DNA of 64,000 nt from Corynebacterium glaucum (GTDB taxonomy: Bacteria > Actinomycetota > Actinomycetes > Mycobacteriales > Mycobacteriaceae). Of this stretch, positions 27,044-37,431 are shown one piece after another. Under the pieces are notes generated by a model. The model had not been told where the DNA came from. It ran no database searches and saw only the letters and a list, made by a program, of their open reading frames with translations. The position numbers and the translations under genes were made by a program. Each line of letters begins with the position of its first letter. Positions within the stretch are counted from its first letter, which is position 1. The stretch is taken from NCBI RefSeq assembly GCF_030408855.1, contig NZ_CP047358.1:1302001-1366000 (forward strand). The letters run 5' to 3'.

Positions 27044-29224
27044 GTGCCAGAGTCAACGCTGCCCCCCGAACTTCAGGCCATGACCGTCCGGAATTACCCG
27101 GACGATTGGACGGAGACCGATACGAGGGCAGTGGACACCGCGCGCGTCCTCGCCGCGGACGCGGTTGAGAACTGCGGTTCCGGCCACCCGGGCACGGCGA
27201 TGTCGCTGGCACCTTTGGCCTACACCTTGTTCCAGCGCGTGATGGACATTGATCCGGCCGACCCGAAGTGGCTCGGTCGCGACCGTTTCGTGTTGTCGAA
27301 CGGCCACTCCTCGCTAACCCAGTACATCCAGCTGTACCTCGGCGGCATGGGTCTGGAGATGGAAGACCTGAAGTCGCTTCGCACCTGGGCTTCGAAGACC
27401 CCGGGCCACCCGGAGTACAACCACACCGATCACATCGAGATCACCACTGGTCCGCTCGGTCAGGGCCTCGCCTCTGCGGTGGGCATGGCGATGGCATCGC
27501 GCTACGAACGCGGCCTTCTCGACCCGGACGCTGCTCCCGGCGAGAGCCCGTTCGACCACTTCATCTACGTGGTCGCCGGCGACGGCTGCCTCCAGGAGGG
27601 CGTCACCTCCGAGGCGTCGTCACTCGCGGGCACCCAAAAGCTGGGCAACCTCATCCTGTTCTGGGACGACAACCGCATCTCCATCGAAGACGACACGCAG
27701 ATCGCCTTCACCGAGGACGTGCTCGCGCGCTACGAGGCGTACGGCTGGCAGACGCTGACCGTCGAGTCCGGCGAGGATGTCGCTGCCATCGAGGCCGCCG
27801 TCGCAGAGGCGAAGGCTGAAACCGCCCGCCCGACCATCATCCGCGTCAAGACGGTGATCGGCTACCCGGCCCCGACGCTGATGAACACCGGCGCGATCCA
27901 CGGCGCGGCACTTGGCGCAGACGAGGTCGCCCGCGTCAAGGAAGCGCTCGGCTTCGACACCGACGTGCACTTCCCCGAGGAAACCGAGGTCATCGAACAC
28001 ACCCGCAAGCTGCGCGATCGCGGCGCTGAGAAGCGCGCCGCTTGGCAGGAGCGTTTCAACACCTGGGCCGAGGCGAACCCGGAGGCGAAGGCGCTGCTCG
28101 ACCGCATGCAGAACCGCGGCCTGCCGGAGAACTGGGCAAACGAGTTTCCAATTTGGGAGCCGGACGCGAAGGGCCTGGCCACCCGCAAGGCATCCGAGGC
28201 TGCCATTCAGGCCGCCGCTGCAGCACTTCCTGAGCTCTGGGGTGGCTCGGCTGACCTCGCCGGCTCCAACAACACCCTGATCAAGGGCGCCCCGTCGTTC
28301 GGCCCGGAGGAGATCTCCACCGAGATGTTCACGGCGCACCCGTACGGCCGCAACCTGCACTTTGGCATCCGCGAGCACGCAATGGGCGCCGTGATGAACG
28401 GCATTAACCTGCACGGCCCGACCCGCGTCTACGGCGGCACCTTCCTAATCTTCTCGGAGTACCTCTACCCCGCCATCCGCGTCGCGGCGCTTTCCGGCAT
28501 CGACGGCTACTACGTGTTCACCCACGACTCGATCGGCCTCGGCGAAGACGGCCCAACCCACCAGCCGGTGGAGACCCTCGCTGCCCTGCGCGCCATCCCG
28601 GACCTCGCCGTGATCCGCCCAGCGGATGCGAACGAGACCTCCGCTGCGTGGCGAGCCGCGCTCGAGGCGAAGCCGCAGCCGAAGGCGCTCGCACTCTCGC
28701 GCCAGAACCTGCCGGTGCTCGAGGGCACCAAGGAAAAGGCATACGAGGGCATGAAGCGCGGCGGCTACGTCCTGGTCGAGGAGTCCGGCGACAAGGCCGA
28801 CCTCGTGCTCATCGCAACCGGCTCCGAGGTGCAGTACGCCGTCGAGGCCGCCCAGCAGCTCGAGGCCGACGGCGTCTCTACCCGCGTGGTTTCCATGCCG
28901 TGCATGGAGTGGTTCATGGAGCAGGACGACGCCTACATCGACGAAGTCCTGCCGCGCGACGTGCAGGCGCGCGTCACCGTTGAGGCCGGCGTGTCCATGC
29001 CCTGGTTCCGCTTCCTCGGTGAGCACGGCCGCGCGGTTTCGCTGGAGCACTTCGGCGCCTCGGCTCCAGGTTCGGAGCTGTTCGAGCGCTTCGGCTTTAC
29101 GACGGACAACGTGGTCCGCGTCGCCCGCGAAACCCTCGAGTGCGTCGCAAACAACCGTACGGTGCCCGTCAGCGAGCGCGTCGGCGACACCGAAGCTGAA
29201 CCGACCCGCGGCGACGGCAAGTAA
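27044..29224 (+). CDS. tkt: Transketolase
   Basis: A 726-residue thiamine diphosphate enzyme that moves two-carbon units between pentose phosphates. The TPP-binding motif GDGCLQEGVTSEASSL lies near residue 182. The pyrimidine and C-terminal domains follow in the normal order; DSIGLGEDGPTHQPVE is at about residue 495. The GTG at 27044, after GAGGAA, gives an N-terminus (PPELQAMTVRNYP) like the C. glutamicum enzyme. It is first in a tkt-tal-zwf-opcA-pgl operon, which makes ribose phosphate and NADPH. Confidence 0.96.
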   Translation: MPESTLPPELQAMTVRNYPDDWTETDTRAVDTARVLAADAVENCGSGHPGTAMSLAPLAYTLFQRVMDIDPADPKWLGRDRFVLSNGHSSLTQYIQLYLGGMGLEMEDLKSLRTWASKTPGHPEYNHTDHIEITTGPLGQGLASAVGMAMASRYERGLLDPDAAPGESPFDHFIYVVAGDGCLQEGVTSEASSLAGTQKLGNLILFWDDNRISIEDDTQIAFTEDVLARYEAYGWQTLTVESGEDVAAIEAAVAEAKAETARPTIIRVKTVIGYPAPTLMNTGAIHGAALGADEVARVKEALGFDTDVHFPEETEVIEHTRKLRDRGAEKRAAWQERFNTWAEANPEAKALLDRMQNRGLPENWANEFPIWEPDAKGLATRKASEAAIQAAAAALPELWGGSADLAGSNNTLIKGAPSFGPEEISTEMFTAHPYGRNLHFGIREHAMGAVMNGINLHGPTRVYGGTFLIFSEYLYPAIRVAALSGIDGYYVFTHDSIGLGEDGPTHQPVETLAALRAIPDLAVIRPADANETSAAWRAALEAKPQPKALALSRQNLPVLEGTKEKAYEGMKRGGYVLVEESGDKADLVLIATGSEVQYAVEAAQQLEADGVSTRVVSMPCMEWFMEQDDAYIDEVLPRDVQARVTVEAGVSMPWFRFLGEHGRAVSLEHFGASAPGSELFERFGFTTDNVVRVARETLECVANNRTVPVSERVGDTEAEPTRGDGK

Positions 29225-29252
29225 TCCACTCCCCACGTAAGGACGCAAAGCA

Positions 29253-30338
29253 ATGACTGCAATCGACGACCTGTTCAACGCTGGCACTTCAACCTGGCTC
29301 GACGACCTGTCGCGCGAGCGCATCACCTCAGGCAACCTCGACGAGATCAAAGCGCAGAAATCCATCGTGGGCGTGACCACGAACCCGGCAATCTTCGCCA
29401 AGGCGATGAGCGTCGGGGATGCCTACAACGAGCAGCTTGCCGAGCTGCGAGCCGCAAGCTCGCTTGCCGACGCCGCCGTGTACGCGATGAGCGTCAAAGA
29501 TGTCCAGGACGCGTGCGACCTCTTCATGGACACTTACGAAGCCACCGACGGCAAGGACGGCCGGGTCTCCATCGAGGTGGATCCGCGCTATGCCGCGGAT
29601 GAGGAGAAGACGGTCGCCCAGGCCGCGGAGCTGTGGAAGCTGGTCGGGCGCGAGAACGTCATGATCAAGATCCCCGCGACCGATGAGTCGATGCCTGCCA
29701 TTACCGCCTCGCTGGCGGAGGGCATTTCGGTGAACGTCACCCTGATCTTCTCGGTGGACCGCTACCGCGAGGTCATCGCAGCCTACAAGGAGGGCATCCG
29801 CCAGGCCGCTGCGAACGGCAAGGACGTATCGAAGATTCACTCCGTGGCGTCGTTCTTTGTCTCCCGCATGGACACCGAGGTCGATAACCGCCTCGAGCAG
29901 ATCGGCTCCGAGGAGGCACTCGCACTGCGTGGCAAGGCGGGCATCGCCAACGCGAGGCTTGCATACCAGCTCTTCGAAATCGAATTTTCAGACATGTCCG
30001 ATCTCCCTGCGGGCGCTAACAAACAGCGTCCGTTGTGGGCGTCGACAGGCGTGAAGAACCCGGACTACCCAGCGGACATGTACGTGGTAGAGCTCGCTGG
30101 CCCCGACACTGTGAACACAATGCCGGAGGCCACCATCGACGCTGCGATCGCCGGCGACAATGTGCGCGGCGACACCCTTACCGGCGCTGCGGCGGTGTCC
30201 GAGGAGACCTTTGCCAAGCTCGTCGAGGTGGGCATCGATCTGGAAGATGTTGTCGCGGTGCTCGAGCGCGAGGGCGTCGAAAAGTTCGTGGACGCATGGC
30301 AGGAGCTGCTCGACTCCATGGAAGCCAACCTCAAGTGA
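29253..30338 (+). CDS. tal: Transaldolase
   Basis: A 361-residue transaldolase. The Schiff-base lysine is Lys139 in NVMIKIPATDES, and the N-terminal signature GVTTNPAIFAKA occupies about residues 40-51. It exchanges three-carbon units in the non-oxidative pentose phosphate pathway. The ATG follows AAGGACG at a good distance. The stop overlaps the zwf GTG (GTGA at 30335-30338), so translation of zwf is coupled to it. Confidence 0.96.
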   Translation: MTAIDDLFNAGTSTWLDDLSRERITSGNLDEIKAQKSIVGVTTNPAIFAKAMSVGDAYNEQLAELRAASSLADAAVYAMSVKDVQDACDLFMDTYEATDGKDGRVSIEVDPRYAADEEKTVAQAAELWKLVGRENVMIKIPATDESMPAITASLAEGISVNVTLIFSVDRYREVIAAYKEGIRQAAANGKDVSKIHSVASFFVSRMDTEVDNRLEQIGSEEALALRGKAGIANARLAYQLFEIEFSDMSDLPAGANKQRPLWASTGVKNPDYPADMYVVELAGPDTVNTMPEATIDAAIAGDNVRGDTLTGAAAVSEETFAKLVEVGIDLEDVVAVLEREGVEKFVDAWQELLDSMEANLK

Positions 30339-31864
30339 CCAATCCGCTTCGCGCCCCCGACGACACACGCCTGCCGCGCATTGCCGGGCCGTCCGGCATG
30401 GTCATTTTCGGTGTGACGGGTGACCTGGCCCGCAAGAAGCTCCTTCCGGCCGTCTACGACCTTGCGAGCCGAGGGTTGCTGCCCGCCGGGTTCACCCTGG
30501 TCGGATTTGGACGCCGCGAGTGGTCGAAGGAGGACTTCGAGGACTACGTCCGCGACGCGGTAACTTCCTCCGCGCGCACCGAGTTCGACGAGAACGTATG
30601 GAACCGCCTCGCCGAGGGCATGCACTTTGTGACGGGAGCGTTCAACGACGACGCCGCGTTCGACCGTCTCGCTGCGCTTTTGGCGGAGATGGACGCCACC
30701 CGCGGCACCGGCGGCAACTGGGCGTTCTACCTCTCAGTGCCGCCGGAGCACTTCGCGGGTGTCATCCACCAGCTCGACCGCTGCGGCATGGCGGCGCAGC
30801 ACAGTGACGACGGCACGCATCGCTGGCGTCGCGTGATCATCGAGAAGCCATTCGGCCACGACCTCGAGTCGGCCAGAGAGCTCAACGCGGTGGTCAACTC
30901 CGTCTTCCCGGAGAACGCGGTGTTCCGCATCGACCACTACCTGGGCAAGGAAACGGTGCAGAACATCATGGCGCTGCGCTTTTCCAACCAGATGTTTGAG
31001 CCGGTGTGGAACTCGCATTACATCGACCACGTCCAGATCACCATGGCCGAGGACATCGGCCTCGGCGGACGCGCCGGCTACTACGACGGCATCGGTGCCG
31101 CTCGAGACGTAATTCAGAACCACCTGATTCAGCTGCTCGCCCTGGTGGCGATGGAGGAACCGACGGCGTTTTCACCGAGGCGTCTCAAAGCGGAAAAGCT
31201 CAAAGTCCTGCGAGCGACCTCCGCCATCGAACCTTTCGACGAAACCACCGCACGCGGACAGTACACCGAGGGCTGGCAAGGCTCCGAGCATGTGGTGGGG
31301 CTGCGGGAAGAGGAAGGCTTCGACCCGGAATCGACCACCGAGACCTACGCGGCGTGCACCCTGCAGATCAACTCGCGGCGCTGGGCGGGCGTGCCGTTCT
31401 ACCTGCGCACCGGTAAGCGCCTCGGGCGGCGCGTCACCGAGATTGCCTTGGTGTTCAAACGCCCGCCGTACCAGCCGTTCACCGAGGGGCAAACCAACCT
31501 GCTGACCAACAACGCAGTGGTGATCCGCGTCCAACCGGACGAGGGTGTGCTCATGCGCTTCGGTTCGAAGGTGCCCGGATCCGCCTTCGAGGTCCGCGAC
31601 GTGAACATGGACTTCTCCTACTCCGAAGCGTTCACCGAGCAGTCGCCGGAGGCCTACGAGCGCCTCATCCTCGACGCCCTCTTGGACGAGTCGAGTCTCT
31701 TCCCCACCAACGACGAGGTGGAGCAGAGCTGGGAGATCCTCGACCCGGTGCTTGAGTACTGGGCCGCGAACGGCCGCCCCGACGAGTATGCGGCGGGCAC
31801 CTGGGGACCGGAATCCGCCCACCGCATGCTGGCGAAAGACGGCCGCGAATGGAGGCGCCCGTAA
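30335..31864 (+). CDS. zwf: Glucose-6-phosphate 1-dehydrogenase
   Basis: A 509-residue NADP-dependent enzyme that commits glucose-6-phosphate to the pentose phosphate pathway. The dinucleotide motif GVTGDLARKK is near residue 26. The family signature with the active-site His and substrate Lys is RIDHYLGKETVQN near residue 199. The GTG start at 30335 overlaps the tal stop by 4 bases. The stop TAA shares one base with the opcA ATG. OpcA, encoded next, is needed for full activity in C. glutamicum. Confidence 0.96.
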   Translation: MTNPLRAPDDTRLPRIAGPSGMVIFGVTGDLARKKLLPAVYDLASRGLLPAGFTLVGFGRREWSKEDFEDYVRDAVTSSARTEFDENVWNRLAEGMHFVTGAFNDDAAFDRLAALLAEMDATRGTGGNWAFYLSVPPEHFAGVIHQLDRCGMAAQHSDDGTHRWRRVIIEKPFGHDLESARELNAVVNSVFPENAVFRIDHYLGKETVQNIMALRFSNQMFEPVWNSHYIDHVQITMAEDIGLGGRAGYYDGIGAARDVIQNHLIQLLALVAMEEPTAFSPRRLKAEKLKVLRATSAIEPFDETTARGQYTEGWQGSEHVVGLREEEGFDPESTTETYAACTLQINSRRWAGVPFYLRTGKRLGRRVTEIALVFKRPPYQPFTEGQTNLLTNNAVVIRVQPDEGVLMRFGSKVPGSAFEVRDVNMDFSYSEAFTEQSPEAYERLILDALLDESSLFPTNDEVEQSWEILDPVLEYWAANGRPDEYAAGTWGPESAHRMLAKDGREWRRP

Positions 31865-32790
31865 TGATCATCTCCCTGCCCGACACCACCACCCGCCAGA
31901 TCGCCGCCACCCTGATTAATGCGCGCGAGAACTACTCGCTGGCCACCGGGCGTGTGCTCACGCTGCTTGCTGCACTGAAGGCGCGCGACGACGTGAACCA
32001 GATTCTGTCGACGCTGCGCGACGCGACGCGCGAGCACCCCGCACGCGTGCTGGTGCTTATCCTCGGGGACGAGAACCACCCGACTTCCCTCGACGCGGAG
32101 CTGGTGCTCGCGGCCGACGCCGGCGCCTCCGAAATGGTGGTCATGCACCTGCACGGCGAGCTGACTCGCCACCTGGATGCAGTGGTGACTCCCCTGCTGC
32201 TGCCCGACACTCCGATTGTGGCCTGGTGGCCGACGCACGCGCCGGCGCGTCCAGCCGAGGCCCCGCTGGGCAACATCGCACAGCGCCGCATCGCCAACAC
32301 GCACAACAACGTCACCGGCAACGCCCTGCTGCGCGCTAGCACCGGCTACACGCCGGGAGACTCGGACATGATGTGGTCTCGGATTACCCCGTGGCGCGGC
32401 GTGGTCGCCTCCGCGCTGGACCGCTGCCCCGATGCCACCATCACGGCTGCGGAGATCACCGGCGCGCCGCAGGATCCGAGCGTCGATATCGCGGCCGGCT
32501 GGCTTGCAAGCGCCCTGGGCACCACCGTCACGCGCCACACTTCCAGCCAAAACGCCGCTGTCGGCGCACCGATTGACCTGCTCACGCTGCACGCAGACAT
32601 CGGCGACATCACTGTCGAGGTCGTCGACCAGCACACCGTCAAGGTCGCGGTCCCCGACCGCGCCGACACCTTCGTGGCGCTTACCGCTCGCTCGGATGCA
32701 GAATGCCTCGCCGAGGAGCTGCGCCACCTTCACGCCGATGCCACTTACGCCCGCGCACTCGCAGGCCTCGCTCACGTACAGGCGGTATGA
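31864..32790 (+). CDS. opcA: Glucose-6-phosphate dehydrogenase assembly protein OpcA
   Basis: A 308-residue OpcA, an assembly or allosteric subunit of Zwf found in actinobacteria and cyanobacteria. The conserved block VLVLILGDENHPTSLDAELVL and the VTPLLLPDTPIVAWWP segment near residue 110 are typical. The ATG overlaps the zwf stop by one base, so the two are made together. The family is well established as a Zwf activator but has no enzymatic motif of its own. Confidence 0.95.
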   Translation: MIISLPDTTTRQIAATLINARENYSLATGRVLTLLAALKARDDVNQILSTLRDATREHPARVLVLILGDENHPTSLDAELVLAADAGASEMVVMHLHGELTRHLDAVVTPLLLPDTPIVAWWPTHAPARPAEAPLGNIAQRRIANTHNNVTGNALLRASTGYTPGDSDMMWSRITPWRGVVASALDRCPDATITAAEITGAPQDPSVDIAAGWLASALGTTVTRHTSSQNAAVGAPIDLLTLHADIGDITVEVVDQHTVKVAVPDRADTFVALTARSDAECLAEELRHLHADATYARALAGLAHVQAV

Positions 32791-32791
32791 C

Positions 32792-33508
32792 ATGGAAATC
32801 CAACGCTTCCCGGAGCTCGATTCGCTTATCGACGGCTCCTCCCAACGCCTCACCGACACCCTCCTCTCCATCCAGAGCGAACCCGAGGGTGTCGCCCGGG
32901 TAGTACTCACCGGCGGCACCGCCGGGATTGCGCTGCTCCGCCGCATGGCGGAGCCCGATCGCGCTAGCGGGATTGACTGGTCCCGCGTGCACGTGTTCTT
33001 CGGCGATGAGCGCAACGTGCCCGTCGACCACCCAGATTCGAACGAGGGCCAGGCACGCGAAGCGCTGCTCGACCATGTGCCCATTCCCGAGGAGAACATC
33101 CACGGATACGGTTTGACCGGCGGCGAGATGGACGAGGCGGTGGCCGCATACCGGCGCATCATCGCCGAATTTGCCCCCAACGGTTTCGACATCCACCTGC
33201 TCGGCATGGGCGGCGAAGGCCACATCAACTCCCTGTTCCCCCACACCGTCGCGGTGCGAGAGGACAACGAGCTGGCGGTCGCAGTGACGGATTCCCCGAA
33301 ACCACCAGCAGAGCGCGCCACTTTAACCCTGCCGGCGGTGCGAAGCGCACGGGGTGTTTGGTTCCTGGTTTCAGGCGCGGAAAAGGCGGAAGCTGCCGCC
33401 CACTTAGCCGCGAGATCTGACCCGCTGGACTGGCCTGCGTCCGGTGCCCGTGGCTTAGAGGAAACCGTGCTCTTCGTCACCGAGGATGCGGCATCCCTGA
33501 TTCCCTAG
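32792..33508 (+). CDS. pgl: 6-Phosphogluconolactonase
   Basis: A 238-residue lactonase of the NagB/DevB fold that hydrolyses the product of Zwf. Conserved blocks are LTGGTAGIALL near residue 39, VHVFFGDERNVPVDHPDSN near 67 and LGMGGEGHINSLFPH near 137. The last is a slight variant of the usual GMGxDGHxASLFP, with Gly-Glu in place of Pro-Asp; the catalytic His is kept. The ATG lies one base after the opcA stop. It is last in the operon and converges with secG; a GTCGATAAGC repeat lies near its 5' end. Confidence 0.94.
   Translation: MEIQRFPELDSLIDGSSQRLTDTLLSIQSEPEGVARVVLTGGTAGIALLRRMAEPDRASGIDWSRVHVFFGDERNVPVDHPDSNEGQAREALLDHVPIPEENIHGYGLTGGEMDEAVAAYRRIIAEFAPNGFDIHLLGMGGEGHINSLFPHTVAVREDNELAVAVTDSPKPPAERATLTLPAVRSARGVWFLVSGAEKAEAAAHLAARSDPLDWPASGARGLEETVLFVTEDAASLIP
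32824..32833 (-). repeat. GTCGATAAGC repeat, copy 10
   Basis: Near the 5' end of pgl, encoding Leu-Ile-Asp. It is preceded by GGAGCC and followed by GAATCGAGCTCC. Confidence 0.9.
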
Positions 33509-33557
33509 CAGCCCCAGATTCGCTCGGCTCCTTCGCTCGGCTTTGCAGCCACGCATG

Positions 33558-33580
33558 AAAAAACCGCGCCGAAGCGCGGT
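33558..33580 (-). terminator. Rho-independent terminator of secG
   Basis: On the minus strand ACCGCGC and GCGCGGT form a perfect 7-base stem with a TTCG tetraloop, followed by six T residues. This is a strong intrinsic terminator 27 bases after the secG stop. It may also stop pgl transcripts from the other side less efficiently. Confidence 0.88.
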
Positions 33581-33606
33581 GCCTCTCCGGATGCCTAGCG
33601 GCGCAT

Positions 33607-33864
33607 TTAGGCCGGTGCCGGGGCCGGTGTACCGGAATAGGTGTTGATCAGGTTTAGTGCGATGATGCACGCGATCCAGATCAAGCCCAGCAGAATGGTC
33701 ACGCGATCCAGGTTCTTCTCCACCTGCGTGGAGCCGGAAAGGTTCGCCTGGACACCGCCGCCGAACAGGCTCGACAGACCGCCGCCCTTGCCCCTGTGGA
33801 GCAAGACGAAAATCACCATGAGGATCGAGGTGATGACCAGCACGATCTCAAGCGCCAGAGTCAT
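33607..33864 (-). CDS. secG: Preprotein translocase subunit SecG
   Basis: An 85-residue inner-membrane subunit of the Sec translocon. Two transmembrane helices lie at about residues 4-20 and 54-72, joined by the conserved loop LLHRGKGGGLSSLFGGG. The length is normal for actinobacterial SecG. It is followed by a strong terminator. In C. glutamicum the gene upstream of secG is ppc; here the upstream gene is tpiA. Confidence 0.95.
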   Translation of the reverse strand: MTLALEIVLVITSILMVIFVLLHRGKGGGLSSLFGGGVQANLSGSTQVEKNLDRVTILLGLIWIACIIALNLINTYSGTPAPAPA

Positions 33865-34024
33865 ACGGGGTGCGCACCTTCCGCTGTAGAGGATGTTTCA
33901 CAAGCTCGCTAGAGCTAACCTGCCATAGCCTACACCATGGGGTGCCCAGTTCCGGAACCGGACACCGCCGCGGGGTGTTCCGCTCTTTGATAGCTGCGCT
34001 CATGCGCTGCTTTAGGGTGCTGTT
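33865..34024. other. 160-base gap between secG and tpiA where ppc would be expected
   Basis: In C. glutamicum phosphoenolpyruvate carboxylase lies between tpi and secG. Here the gap has no coding potential of note in either strand, only an imperfect hairpin near 33956-33984 (GGAACACC paired with GGTGTCC on the minus strand). No ppc remnant is recognisable. Confidence 0.7.
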
Positions 34025-34798
34025 CTAGCGCACCGCATTTGCGGCGGCCGCCGCGAGCTTCGCGAAGTCCTGGCCGTCCAAGGAAGCACCGCCGACAAGA
34101 CCGCCGTCGACATCCGCTTCACCGATGATCTCTGCGATGGTGTCGGCCTTCACGGATCCGCCGTAGAGGATGCGGATGGAGTCGGCGACGGTGTCGTCGG
34201 CAAGCTCTCGAATGAGCTCTCGAATCGCGTGGCAGACTTCCTGCGCGTCGGCGGCGGAAGCCACCTTGCCGGTGCCAATCGCCCACACCGGCTCGTAGGC
34301 GATCACGGCCTTCGAGAGGTCGACGCCCTCGAGCGATGCCCGGGTCTGCTTAACCACGTAGTCGACGTGGTCTCCGGCCTCGCGCACCTCGAGCGGCTCA
34401 CCGACGCACACGATCGGGGTCATGTTGTGTGCCTGAGCCTTGGCGGCCTTCTGAGCGACGAGTTCGTCGGACTCAGAGTGGTACTCGCGGCGCTCCGAAT
34501 GGCCGACGACAACCCAGGTGCAACCCAGCTTCTCCAGCATCGACGCGGAGATCTCGCCGGTGTAGGCGCCGTTGTCGTGTGCGGAGACGTCCTGGGCGCC
34601 GTAGGTGATCTCGAGCTTGTCGCCCTCGACAAGGGTCTGGACAGAGCGCAGGTCAGTGAACGGAACCATCAGGGCGATGTCGACGTACTCGTAGCCGTCC
34701 TTTGGAAACGCGAACGCGAGTTTCTGCGCCGAGGAGATGGCCTCGAGGTGGTCGTGGTTCATCTTCCAGTTGCCGGCGATCAATGGGGTTCGTGCCAT
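34025..34798 (-). CDS. tpiA: Triosephosphate isomerase
   Basis: A 257-residue TIM-barrel enzyme that interconverts dihydroxyacetone phosphate and glyceraldehyde 3-phosphate. The substrate Lys is in GNWKMN (residues 9-14), the electrophile His in VVGHSERR near residue 96, and the catalytic Glu in [12 protein letters not shown] near residue 168. It is the third gene of gap-pgk-tpiA and starts 31 bases after pgk. Confidence 0.97.
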   Translation of the reverse strand: MARTPLIAGNWKMNHDHLEAISSAQKLAFAFPKDGYEYVDIALMVPFTDLRSVQTLVEGDKLEITYGAQDVSAHDNGAYTGEISASMLEKLGCTWVVVGHSERREYHSESDELVAQKAAKAQAHNMTPIVCVGEPLEVREAGDHVDYVVKQTRASLEGVDLSKAVIAYEPVWAIGTGKVASAADAQEVCHAIRELIRELADDTVADSIRILYGGSVKADTIAEIIGEADVDGGLVGGASLDGQDFAKLAAAAANAVR

Positions 34799-34829
34799 GG
34801 TGATAACTCCTTGTGTGTTACGCGGTCTA

Positions 34830-36047
34830 TTAAGCGGAAAGGACCGATACGCCCGGCAGGTCCTTGCCCTCGATGAGCTCGAGGGAAGCGCCGCCGCCGG
34901 TGGAGATGTGGGAGAAGCCGTCCTCGTCGAGGCCGAGGGTGCGCACCGATGCAGCAGAGTCGCCTCCGCCGACGACGGTGAAAGAACCGTTGTCTTGGGT
35001 AGCTGCGATCATCGCTTCGGCGACCGCCTTGGTGCCGTCGGCGAAGTTCGGGAACTCAAAGACACCCATCGGGCCGTTCCAGAACACGGTCTTGGAATCC
35101 TTGATTGCCTCGGCGTAGTTCTTTGCGGTCTCCGGGCCGATATCCAGACCCATCCAGCCCTCCGGGATCTCGTCGAGGCCGACGATCTGCTTCTCAGCAT
35201 CCTTGTCAAACTCCGGAGCCGCAGCCACGTCAACCGGAAGCAGCAGCTTCTCGCCGTACTTCTCAATTAGCTCCTTGCAGGTATCAACCATGTCCTCCTG
35301 CAGCAGCGACTTCTGCACGTTGTGGTCCTGCGCAGCCAGGAAGGTGTAGCACATGCCGCCGCCGATGATCACGCGGTCGGCCTTCTCCGCCAACGCCTCG
35401 ATCACGCCGAGCTTGTCGGAAACCTTCGAGCCGCCGAGCACAACTACGTATGGGTGCTCCGGGGCATCCTTCACGCGGGAGAGGGTCTCCACTTCCTTCT
35501 CCACCAGGAAGCCTGCGTAGGCGGGGAGCTTCTTCGCCACGTCGTAGACCGAGGTCTGCGCGCGGTGCACTACGCCGAAACCGTCGGAGACAAACGCGCC
35601 GTTGTCTGCCGCCAGCGCTGCCAGCTCGCCGGCGAACTCTTCGCGCTCTGCCTCGTCCTTGGAGGTCTCACGCGGATCAAAGCGCACGTTCTCAACAAGC
35701 ATGATCTCACCCTCGGTCAGGCCGTTGGCACGCTCGTGCGCATCCTCGCCGGAAACGTCACCCGCGAGTGCAACGAACTGGCCGAGGCGCTCCGAGAGCG
35801 CTTCCGCCACCGGTGCGAGCGAGTACTTCGGGTTCACTTCACCCTTCGGTCGGCCGAGGTGGGCCATCACGATGACCTTCGCGCCGCCGTCGATAAGTGC
35901 CTGCAGCGTGGGCAGCGAAGCGTCGATACGACCAGCATCGGTGATGTTGCCGTCGTCATCGAGCGGGACGTTGAAGTCGGAGCGAACCAGGATGTGGCGG
36001 CCGTCGACACCTTCGTCGAGAAGCTGCTGCAAGTTCTTTGTAGCCAT
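34830..36047 (-). CDS. pgk: Phosphoglycerate kinase
   Basis: A 405-residue kinase transferring phosphate from 1,3-bisphosphoglycerate to ADP. The N-terminal substrate-binding signature [14 protein letters not shown] is near residue 19. The hinge and nucleotide-binding glycine-rich blocks ([32 protein letters not shown]) occur in the C-terminal domain. It lies 107 bases downstream of gap, beyond a long inverted repeat that may reduce read-through, as the gap transcript is usually the more abundant. Confidence 0.97.
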   Translation of the reverse strand: MATKNLQQLLDEGVDGRHILVRSDFNVPLDDDGNITDAGRIDASLPTLQALIDGGAKVIVMAHLGRPKGEVNPKYSLAPVAEALSERLGQFVALAGDVSGEDAHERANGLTEGEIMLVENVRFDPRETSKDEAEREEFAGELAALAADNGAFVSDGFGVVHRAQTSVYDVAKKLPAYAGFLVEKEVETLSRVKDAPEHPYVVVLGGSKVSDKLGVIEALAEKADRVIIGGGMCYTFLAAQDHNVQKSLLQEDMVDTCKELIEKYGEKLLLPVDVAAAPEFDKDAEKQIVGLDEIPEGWMGLDIGPETAKNYAEAIKDSKTVFWNGPMGVFEFPNFADGTKAVAEAMIAATQDNGSFTVVGGGDSAASVRTLGLDEDGFSHISTGGGASLELIEGKDLPGVSVLSA

Positions 36048-36098
36048 TTTGGTGTGTCCTTTTCTCTAATTTCTGCTTCGTTAGCTAGTTGTAACGAA

Positions 36099-36137
36099 AG
36101 GCCCGGCAGCGTGCTGCTAAGCACACACGCCGGGCCT
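36099..36137 (-). terminator. Inverted repeat between gap and pgk (attenuator candidate)
   Basis: Perfect 9-base arms AGGCCCGGC (36099-36107) and GCCGGGCCT (36129-36137) enclose 21 bases that can pair further. It sits 17 bases after the gap stop. On the minus strand it is followed by TTTCGTTAC, only weakly T-rich. It could stabilise the gap message 3' end or act as a partial terminator within the operon. Confidence 0.6.
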
Positions 36138-36154
36138 CGACCTGCGGTTACTGG

Positions 36155-37431
<1,277 letters not shown>

